22,073 nucleotides of DNA, taken from JBNKEI01 sp050288705. GTDB taxonomy: Bacteria; Myxococcota; Myxococcia; Myxococcales; UBA5297. The notes below the pieces were generated by a model that was not told the DNA's origin, did not search any database, and worked only from the letters and a program-made list of their open reading frames with translations. Below, in pieces: positions 1 through 6,220 of the stretch. The position numbers were made by a program, and so were the translations under genes. The stretch covers positions 1 to 22,073 of the forward strand of contig JBNKEI010000135.1 in NCBI GenBank assembly GCA_050288705.1, given 5' to 3'. How positions within the stretch are numbered: position 1 is the first letter of the stretch; each line of letters begins with the position of its first letter.

Positions 1-382
1 CTCCGCTACGGTATAACTAATTTCTTCTGAATAATCGGAGTCACCACTGGAATTATAGGCTTTAACTCGATAGTAGTACGTCTGAGCGGCCAATTCATTG
101 TCTTGATAAGAGGTAACATTAGCCAAAATAGTTGCAACTACTTCGAAAGTCCGGCCTTCGACTTTTCTTTCAATCTTAAACCCATCTTCGTTATTATTAT
201 TATCGTTCCAAGTTATGGTAAGCGATTTGGGACCAGATGCCTGTACTTTGAGGTCAGTGGGAGCTGCAAGCTTAGTGTGAAGAAGCACTGCCACAACCAG
301 AACTTATTAGGCCAAAAATACTGCCCAATACAAAAATATGTTTCCATAGTACTAAAGGAAAACGATTGCGGGAAATACTCAT
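1..382 (-). CDS. Fibronectin type III lipoprotein, 5' end, reading frame broken (partial)
   Basis: Two reading frames on the minus strand together make the start of a surface lipoprotein. The first begins at ATG 382, 7 nt after a GGAGG ribosome site (390-394), and encodes a lipoprotein signal: basic start, hydrophobic stretch, and ISSGC with the lipid cysteine at residue 30. It stops at TAA 272-274 after 36 residues. The second frame is open from 303 to the window edge and encodes a fibronectin III domain, from APTDLKVQ through TYYYRVKAYNSSG to SYTVAE; stop codons lie just upstream of it at 304-309. Joining the frames needs removal of one base or gain of two between about 273 and 303. One extra CA in the short CACAC tract at 275-279 would give a continuous SSHTKLAAPTDL. 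It is therefore either a real frameshift (pseudogene) or a sequencing error. FnIII domains usually mediate adhesion or act as spacers in secreted proteins; the rest lies outside the window. Confidence 0.6.
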
Positions 383-544
383 TTAGAAACCTCCACGGGT
401 TAGGTAGGCTTTCCTTATGAGTGTAACCGCGCTGCAAAAACAGACGTATAAATTTAATTAGCCGGAAAAACCTCAAATATCATCAGGAAGTACGTTCGTG
501 CCAGAAATCGCCACGGCACCCAACTGACACCCAACCGAAGACTC

Positions 545-573
545 TTGACCTTCATCGCCAAAAAGTGCCTAAT
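545..573 (+). promoter_or_regulatory. Candidate promoter for the superoxide reductase-ferritin pair
   Basis: TTGACC at 545-550 (five of six bases of the -35 consensus) is followed after 17 nt by CCTAAT at 568-573 (four of six of the -10). This would give a leader of roughly 80 nt before the ATG at 659. I saw no PerR, Fur or similar operator in the gap 383-658. Based on consensus match only. Confidence 0.3.
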
Positions 574-658
574 CCTTAATCCCTCAGGCATCTTCATGCT
601 TGCCTGGCGCCAAAAAGACATTATGAACAGCAGGTAGAAAACAAAACAGGAGAAACTC

Positions 659-1039
659 ATGACCCAGTTACTGGAAGTATACAAATGCCTAGTTTGTGGA
701 AACATTGTCGAAACTATCCACACCGGTGATGGACAGCTAGTTTGCTGCAATCAACCCATGGCGCTACTCAAAGAAAATACCACTGACGCCGCGAAAGAAA
801 AACACGTTCCGGTAATTGAAAAAACCCCCGAAGGAATTAAGGTCTCGGTCGGCACTGTGTCACATCCTATGGAGCCAAAACATTATATCGAATGGATAGA
901 GCTCATTGTTGATGGCGAATCGCACAGAACTTTTTTGAAGCCAGCAGATAAACCCGAAGCTCTCTTCAAAGTTGAGGGTTCAAATATTAGCGCCAGAGAA
1001 TACTGCAATTTGCATGGCATCTGGAAAGCTTCTCTTTAA
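659..1039 (+). CDS. dfx: Desulfoferrodoxin (2Fe superoxide reductase)
   Basis: Cytoplasmic enzyme that reduces superoxide to hydrogen peroxide without making oxygen, typical of anaerobes and microaerophiles. The 126-residue protein has an N-terminal desulforedoxin domain with the rubredoxin-like iron ligands C10, C13, C29 and C30. The catalytic domain carries the full Fe(His)4Cys centre H49, H69, H75, H119 and C116, plus the E47-K48 pair that helps substrate protonation. These numbers match those known for the Desulfoarculus baarsii enzyme. It is therefore the two-iron class, not the one-iron neelaredoxin. ATG 659 follows AGGAG (648-652) by 6 nt. A ferritin gene follows after 23 nt, so the two are probably co-transcribed: the reductase makes peroxide and the ferritin removes the Fe2+ that would react with it. 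Confidence 0.95.
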   Translation: MTQLLEVYKCLVCGNIVETIHTGDGQLVCCNQPMALLKENTTDAAKEKHVPVIEKTPEGIKVSVGTVSHPMEPKHYIEWIELIVDGESHRTFLKPADKPEALFKVEGSNISAREYCNLHGIWKASL

Positions 1040-1062
1040 TATTACCAAAAAAGGACAAAACA

Positions 1063-1581
1063 ATGATTAGTGATAAAATACAGCAAGCTATCAATAAGCA
1101 AATTAACGCCGAACTATTTTCGGCCTATTTTTACTTGTCCATGTCAGCCTACTTCCAGTCGAAAAGTTTGACTGGTTTTGCTCACTGGATGGAAGTTCAA
1201 GCCACCGAAGAGTTTTTTCATTCCAAAAAATTCTATGACTACCTGGTAGGACGTGGGGGAAGAGTGCTGCTTACCAGCATTGAACAACCGGAAACTAACT
1301 GGAACTCTGCCGAACATGTATTCCAGGAAGCACTAAAACACGAGCAATATGTTACTAGTCTAATCAATGACCTGGTGAATTTGGCCATCGAACACAAAGA
1401 TCATGCTACTGCGAACATGTTGCAATGGTTTGTTAGTGAGCAAGTAGAAGAAGAAGCCACCGCCAGCGATATTCTGGAAAAACTGAAACTAATCGGCAAT
1501 AGCGGTAACGGCTTATTCATGATGGATAAGGACCTTGCTCAGCGAGTATTTACTCCCCCTACCCAGCCGGCTGGAAATTAG
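1063..1581 (+). CDS. ftnA: Ferritin (bacterial non-haem, FtnA type)
   Basis: Iron-storage protein that oxidises Fe2+ at a ferroxidase centre and stores it in a 24-subunit shell. Length is 172 residues, normal for FtnA. The di-iron ligands fall at E17, E50, H53, E94, Q127 and E130, and the extra acidic residues E49 and E129 are also present, matching E. coli FtnA numbering; this separates it from bacterioferritin (no haem-binding Met motif seen) and Dps (too long). AAGGA at 1051-1055 precedes ATG 1063. It lies 23 nt downstream of the superoxide reductase gene and probably shares its transcript. It ends 10 nt from the convergent epimerase gene, with no obvious terminator between them. Confidence 0.95.
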   Translation: MISDKIQQAINKQINAELFSAYFYLSMSAYFQSKSLTGFAHWMEVQATEEFFHSKKFYDYLVGRGGRVLLTSIEQPETNWNSAEHVFQEALKHEQYVTSLINDLVNLAIEHKDHATANMLQWFVSEQVEEEATASDILEKLKLIGNSGNGLFMMDKDLAQRVFTPPTQPAGN

Positions 1582-1591
1582 CGCCGAAAAA

Positions 1592-2581
1592 TTAGAACTC
1601 GCTTGCCCTGCCCATCCATCCTTTGTCTCGATACCATTGCGCCGACCGTTCAATTGATTGGCGCAAAGTAACTTTTGGTTCAAATCCTAAATGAGTTTTT
1701 GCCTTCTGCGCCGAACAAGTCCACCCCGACACTAAAAGCTGCTGAGCCATTTTTCGATTTACTGGCAAATGATGACCAGTAAAACGGGAAATACCATCAC
1801 AAAGCAAAGCGGTTACCCGAAAAAGAGTACTGGGAATATGCAATTGATGAGGAACTATTCCCAATACTTGCGCGACCTCATTCTGTAATTCTTTTAAGGT
1901 TGCAGTGGCATTAGTTAAAAAGAACGATTCCCCCACTGCTTCTGGCCGTTTAGCGAGTAATAAAAGACCTTCCACTACGTCTTCTACGTCAATAAAAGAA
2001 AACAGTGGCTGGCGCCCGCCAATTGATATTTTCCATTTTTTTTGAATCATTCGAAAGAAGAACAAATTTTCTCGGTCTCCTGGCCCTACCACTCGCGAAG
2101 GCCGAGCAATAGCTATTGCCAACCGTGGGGCATAACTCATTGCCACCTTTTCCGCCGCGGCTTTGGATTGGCCATACCAATCCTTGGGCAGCAATGGTGC
2201 TTCTTCATTAGGAAAATCATCTCTGGGCCCCATGGCCGCTAAAGAACTGGCTAGCACCAACCGTGCCGCCGGAGCCGCCCGCAGCATGGCTTGGCAAATG
2301 GCCTTTGTCCCTTGAGTGTTTACTTGAAAGAAATCTTCTTTGCCCGGGGCTCGGCGAATTCCCGCCAAATGGAATACCACTTTACAGCCTTGTACTGCCT
2401 CTTCCAGCGCCGGTTGTTCCTTTACTACGTCACCACGCACTATCTCTATTGGTAAACCTTCCAATAGAGCAGAATTCCCGCCAGGGCGAAGAAGACAACG
2501 CGGCCTTTCTCCCAAATTACTTAGTCGACGCGCTAGCGCGCTTCCCAAAAAACCCCCTGCCCCGGTGATTAGTGCTTTCAT
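1592..2581 (-). CDS. NAD-dependent epimerase/dehydratase (extended SDR family)
   Basis: A 329-residue extended short-chain dehydrogenase/reductase. The Rossmann motif TGAGGFLG lies at residues 6-13, the catalytic YGQSK (Y136, K140) and an upstream serine pair (S112-S113) complete the active site, and HLAG near residue 71 is typical of the family. The sequence resembles nucleotide-sugar epimerases, 3-beta-hydroxysteroid-dehydrogenase-like enzymes and HpnA, so the substrate cannot be read from sequence. AGGGG (2588-2592) precedes ATG 2581 by about 6 nt. It lies 52 nt downstream of nadE on the same strand and may be the third gene of that operon, although no functional link to NAD synthesis is apparent beyond use of the cofactor. 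Confidence 0.85.
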   Translation of the reverse strand: MKALITGAGGFLGSALARRLSNLGERPRCLLRPGGNSALLEGLPIEIVRGDVVKEQPALEEAVQGCKVVFHLAGIRRAPGKEDFFQVNTQGTKAICQAMLRAAPAARLVLASSLAAMGPRDDFPNEEAPLLPKDWYGQSKAAAEKVAMSYAPRLAIAIARPSRVVGPGDRENLFFFRMIQKKWKISIGGRQPLFSFIDVEDVVEGLLLLAKRPEAVGESFFLTNATATLKELQNEVAQVLGIVPHQLHIPSTLFRVTALLCDGISRFTGHHLPVNRKMAQQLLVSGWTCSAQKAKTHLGFEPKVTLRQSIERSAQWYRDKGWMGRASEF

Positions 2582-2633
2582 GCAGAAACCCCTATATTCC
2601 CGTCACTCGAAAATGGGAATTATTCGCTGTTTC

Positions 2634-4628
2634 TTACGAACGTTTGGCAATTTCTTGTAATTCAGTCAATTCACTTTGGTAACCGCTGGAAAGAATAGGA
2701 AATCTACACCAACTTTTGGGGTCGAGACTTTCTTCATCCAGATGAAACGAAGGAGCATAGCGTTCCCTTTTCCATTGATTTCGACACCACAGACGGAAAA
2801 ACCTTTCTACCCACCCAGCTACTGATCGTGAATCGGTCTGAGTAAATATTGCTCGTAATCGCTCATAAGTCTCTTTGGGAGTCAACTTGTCGCGTATGGC
2901 CAAGCGCTCTATTATGTCCAATACTTCATAGGGCATTAAATCGGCCTCGTCGGTTTGTTGACGTTCCGGCGGCCTTAATTCGGCGGTTGGTTGCTGGTCG
3001 GTTACTAATTGGAGAACAGGAATAGGTTGTAATCCATTTGGTCCCTGCTTTTGAGCCCATTTTAAATAGCGTCGCAAAAAAGCTTTATCTATTCCCGCAA
3101 TGGGACTTAGGCCGCCACAAGTATCACCATCCATAGTGGCGTAACCTACTGCCGCCTCTGAGCGATTACTGGTAGCCAAAAGCAATGCATTTTTTATATT
3201 AGCAATCATCCATACACTGGGACCGCGCGCCCGGGCTTGAATATTTTGCAAAGAAACATCGTCGCGCTTCCAGTCCAAAGTGCGGCTTAAAGCGTTTTCT
3301 ACAATTTTGGTGTATTCGCTTACCAAAGCATCCACATTTAATTCCAAAAAGTCCACTCCCAAAGCCTTAGCTACTTGCCATGCGGCATTCCTAGTTACTG
3401 GCGTGGAATTTCTAGTAGATTGGTACACGCAAGTAATTAGCCGATGAATAGCCTGGCGGGGAGTATCTACTTCGCTCAAGCCGGGCATGTAGGGAAGTCT
3501 ATTTTTCCATTTTTCTGGGCCCAGTTGGTTCCAGGATAATTCAATCATTTGTGCGCTTAAAACCGCCACTACCGTAGAATCACAGCCTCCGCTAAGCGAA
3601 ATAACCAATCCTTCCGAGCGGCTTTTTCTTAAATAATCCCATAACCCCAAAGTCATGGCTCGAGTAAACTCTTCTTCCTTACTGGCGAATTGGTCTTCAG
3701 CAATTGGCAAACCTGCGTTCGCACCGCTTTCCAAAGGAAGAATTGGCGGAAAATCAAAGTTTACTTCCACACAGCTAGCATCTTCTCCCAATTGCGGTTG
3801 AAAACTGGCGGTGCGCGACTGCACAGTACGGGTGGCATCAATATCAATAATTGCCAAGGCCATTTCGAAATCGGCAAACGAAAACCTTTTTCCTCGGCCA
3901 ACAACGCTTCCATTTTCCGCAATAAGAGTGCCCCCGTCATACAAAACTCGGCCCGATTCATTTCCTAATAGGTTTGCATATATGTAACTAACTCCAAATG
4001 CACGCGACCCTTCGTTTACCAGTCTTTCGCGCATAGCGTGTTTTCCCAGCGCAAAATGACTGGCGCTCGGATTCAGCAGAATATCAACTCCTCGCAAAGC
4101 CAACGCTGCTCCTGGTCTTTGCGCAACCCAGGCGTCTTCGCATATTTCGAAACCTATGCGCACTCCGCCAACATCAAATAAAAAATCGCCTAGCGGAATC
4201 TCTTGTCGGTTAATCTTTACGATGGTGCATTTTCCGGTGGGCCACGGTTTGAACCATCGAGGTTCATAATGAATGCCGTCTCCCGCTAAATTCTGCTTGG
4301 GAACTATTCCCGCTATTTTTCCATCCACCAGAAGGCAAGCAGTGTTTAACAAAATATTCTGATAAAAAAAGGGAAGTCCTACGCTGACTACCAATCCTTC
4401 AGTATAGGAAGCAACCTTATGCAATATTTCTATGGCCTTAGTTTGTATTCCCCGCGAAAGAAAAGCGTCTTCACACCCGTAGCCAGTAATGCACAGTTCC
4501 GGCAAACAAAGAATACTTGCCCCTTGCTGGCGAGCACTTTCCATAGACGCTAATATCGAGTGATAATTTCCTTCCCAATCTAGAGGAGTAGTATTTAGAG
4601 CGATAGCAGCCACCCGTATTAGTTCCAT
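2634..4628 (-). CDS. nadE: Glutamine-dependent NAD+ synthetase
   Basis: Last step of NAD synthesis: amidation of nicotinate adenine dinucleotide using ATP and glutamine-derived ammonia. The 664-residue protein is the two-domain, glutamine-using form. Residues 1-290 are a nitrilase-type glutaminase with the Glu-Lys-Cys triad at E44 (LPELCITGYG), K111 and C163 (FEICEDAW). Residues 320-664 are the synthetase, with the P-loop SGGCDS at 346-351 and the conserved block ATSNRSEAAVGYATMDGD near 485-502. Length fits the long bacterial/eukaryotic class. Its ATG overlaps the pncB stop by one base (TAATG), which points to translational coupling. With pncB it forms a two-step salvage route around the adenylyltransferase NadD, which is not in the window. 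Confidence 0.95.
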   Translation of the reverse strand: MELIRVAAIALNTTPLDWEGNYHSILASMESARQQGASILCLPELCITGYGCEDAFLSRGIQTKAIEILHKVASYTEGLVVSVGLPFFYQNILLNTACLLVDGKIAGIVPKQNLAGDGIHYEPRWFKPWPTGKCTIVKINRQEIPLGDFLFDVGGVRIGFEICEDAWVAQRPGAALALRGVDILLNPSASHFALGKHAMRERLVNEGSRAFGVSYIYANLLGNESGRVLYDGGTLIAENGSVVGRGKRFSFADFEMALAIIDIDATRTVQSRTASFQPQLGEDASCVEVNFDFPPILPLESGANAGLPIAEDQFASKEEEFTRAMTLGLWDYLRKSRSEGLVISLSGGCDSTVVAVLSAQMIELSWNQLGPEKWKNRLPYMPGLSEVDTPRQAIHRLITCVYQSTRNSTPVTRNAAWQVAKALGVDFLELNVDALVSEYTKIVENALSRTLDWKRDDVSLQNIQARARGPSVWMIANIKNALLLATSNRSEAAVGYATMDGDTCGGLSPIAGIDKAFLRRYLKWAQKQGPNGLQPIPVLQLVTDQQPTAELRPPERQQTDEADLMPYEVLDIIERLAIRDKLTPKETYERLRAIFTQTDSRSVAGWVERFFRLWCRNQWKRERYAPSFHLDEESLDPKSWCRFPILSSGYQSELTELQEIAKRS

Positions 4629-6094
4629 TATATTTCACCTCTTGCTTGGCGAATCATTTTCAACTTGCGCTCTTGCAGCGAATGTTCCAACCCTATGGGG
4701 TATAAATGAGGATTTAAAAAGCGTTTTACCCCGCTAGGTAACGAAGCTAACTGCGCTTGGGCCCGTTGCCGCATTTGATTTAGCGATTCTTTTTCCCATA
4801 CTACTCGGCCTGCACGCATGGCAGGAATAAGCAAATCTGTACCTTGGGCTTTTCCGGGGACAGAAACGCACCGCTGCGTTTCGGTTAAATCAACTATTTT
4901 CTTTTGGATTGGCCACCCTTGCTCTTCGTCAAAAATAGCGTCTCCCCACATCTTCCCTTCTAAAAAAAAGCGCCTTACCTGTAAAATCCCCGGATTAGAG
5001 GTTTTAATCGGTTGCTCGGAAATTTTTATTCTCGGAATCCATTCCTCGCCAGGTTTGCGTACTGCCGCTAATTTATATACCCCACCTAGTGCTGGATCAT
5101 CTTGGGCAGTGACCAGCCTGGTGCCCACGCCCCACACCGTTATGGCCGCTCCCTGAGCTTTTAGGCTTTCGATTACTTTCTCATCTAAATCATTAGTGGC
5201 GTAAATTTGAGCATTTTTAAAACCAGCAGAGTCCAAAAGAATTCGGGCTTCGCGGCTCAAGTCGGCTAAATCACCAGAATCTAGTCGCACTCCAATTAAT
5301 TGATGACCATTTTCTTGCAACCATTTTCCTACCTCGATAGCACGCAGTACTCCCTGGCGGGTGTCATAAGTGTCTACTAAGAAAACGCAATTACTTGGCA
5401 ATGCCTTTGCGTATTCTTCAAAAGCCTTTTGCTCTTCGTCAAAAAGCATTACCCACGAATGAGCATGGGTCCCTCGCACTGGAATACCAAACATTCGGCC
5501 AGCCAAAACATTGGAAGTTGCTGAACACCCTCCAATATACGCCGCTCTACTGGCAGACAGGGCCCCATCAATCCCCTGTGCTCGGCGCAACCCAAATTCC
5601 AACACCGGCTCTCCCTGAGCAGCTTGAACTATTCGCGCCGCTTTGGTGGCAATTAGCGTGGAAAAATTCACAATGTTTAGTAACGCAGTTTCTGCTAGCA
5701 TTGCCGAAATTACCGGTCCGCGAATTCGCAATAATGGCTCGTGAGGAAAAACCACTGTACCTTCTGGAACCGCTTCTACATCAAGGTTAGTAAAAGTAGG
5801 CAATTCTTTTAAGAAGTCTTTTTCAAAAAGTAGTCTGCCTTGGGGACCCTCCAGTTGCGCTAAATATTGTAAGTCTTCTTCATCAAAAGAAAAATTATGC
5901 AAATAATCTAGAGCAGCTTCCATTCCGCACGCTATGGCGTACCCTCCGCCAAAAGGGTTTTTGCGAAAAAAGAGATTAAATACCGCCTCTTGTTGGGATG
6001 AGCCAGAGCGCCAAGCGGCGCAGGCCATGGTGAGCTGATATAAGTCGGTTAGTAATCCTAAAGATGGCTTGTACAAATCAGTAGGTATGCCCAT
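4628..6094 (-). CDS. pncB: Nicotinate phosphoribosyltransferase
   Basis: Converts nicotinate and PRPP to nicotinate mononucleotide, the entry step of NAD salvage (Preiss-Handler). The 488-residue protein starts with the family signature LLTDLYQLTMA (residues 14-24), contains the GTHAHSW segment (208-214) that includes the autophosphorylated histidine region of the family, and has VRLDSGDL followed by YATNDLDE in the phosphate-binding barrel. Length matches the PncB2-type class. AGGAG (6101-6105) precedes ATG 6094. The first gene of the probable pncB-nadE-SDR operon; nadE starts on its stop codon. A perfect inverted repeat sits over its probable -10 element, suggesting repression by an NAD-status sensor. 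Confidence 0.93.
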   Translation of the reverse strand: MGIPTDLYKPSLGLLTDLYQLTMACAAWRSGSSQQEAVFNLFFRKNPFGGGYAIACGMEAALDYLHNFSFDEEDLQYLAQLEGPQGRLLFEKDFLKELPTFTNLDVEAVPEGTVVFPHEPLLRIRGPVISAMLAETALLNIVNFSTLIATKAARIVQAAQGEPVLEFGLRRAQGIDGALSASRAAYIGGCSATSNVLAGRMFGIPVRGTHAHSWVMLFDEEQKAFEEYAKALPSNCVFLVDTYDTRQGVLRAIEVGKWLQENGHQLIGVRLDSGDLADLSREARILLDSAGFKNAQIYATNDLDEKVIESLKAQGAAITVWGVGTRLVTAQDDPALGGVYKLAAVRKPGEEWIPRIKISEQPIKTSNPGILQVRRFFLEGKMWGDAIFDEEQGWPIQKKIVDLTETQRCVSVPGKAQGTDLLIPAMRAGRVVWEKESLNQMRQRAQAQLASLPSGVKRFLNPHLYPIGLEHSLQERKLKMIRQARGEI

Positions 6095-6111
6095 GCGCTT
6101 TCTCCTATGCG

Positions 6112-6149
6112 AGTTAGTGTATTATGGACACTAACTGACAAGCAAGCAG
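6112..6149 (-). promoter_or_regulatory. Candidate pncB-nadE promoter with overlapping operator palindrome
   Basis: A perfect 9-bp inverted repeat, AGTTAGTGT (6112-6120) and ACACTAACT (6128-6136), is separated by 7 nt. On the minus strand the spacer holds CATAAT (6121-6126), a one-mismatch -10 box, with CTGCTT 17 nt upstream (6144-6149). An operator wrapped around the -10 of an NAD-salvage operon fits the layout known for repressors of NAD genes (NrtR, NiaR, NadQ families). No such regulator is in the window and I cannot assign the motif to one of them. Confidence 0.45.
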
Positions 6150-6164
6150 TTTTGACTCTTCTTC

Positions 6165-6186
6165 AAAGGCGCTTTAAAGGCGCTTT
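6165..6186 (+). repeat. Tandem 11-bp direct repeat
   Basis: Two abutting perfect copies of AAAGGCGCTTT (6165-6175 and 6176-6186) lie 34 nt before the arabinofuranosidase start. Each copy is nearly palindromic. It could be a binding site for a regulator of the glycosidase gene or, less likely, of the divergent pncB operon. Only the repeat itself is observed. Confidence 0.5.
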
Positions 6187-6220
6187 GATTTCTGGCAACC
6201 ATTCAGGCTAACCTACCTTT

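Noticed and set aside
103..420. Plus-strand ORF of 105 codons
   Set aside because: It is the antisense of the FnIII lipoprotein and shows no start signal or recognisable protein pattern.
454..750. Minus-strand ORF of 98 codons overlapping the superoxide reductase
   Set aside because: Antisense to the conserved metal-binding N-terminus of desulfoferrodoxin; no family resemblance.
1563..1574. CCAGCCGGCTGG palindrome as a terminator between ferritin and the epimerase
   Set aside because: It is inside the ferritin coding end, leaves no proper loop and has no following T run.
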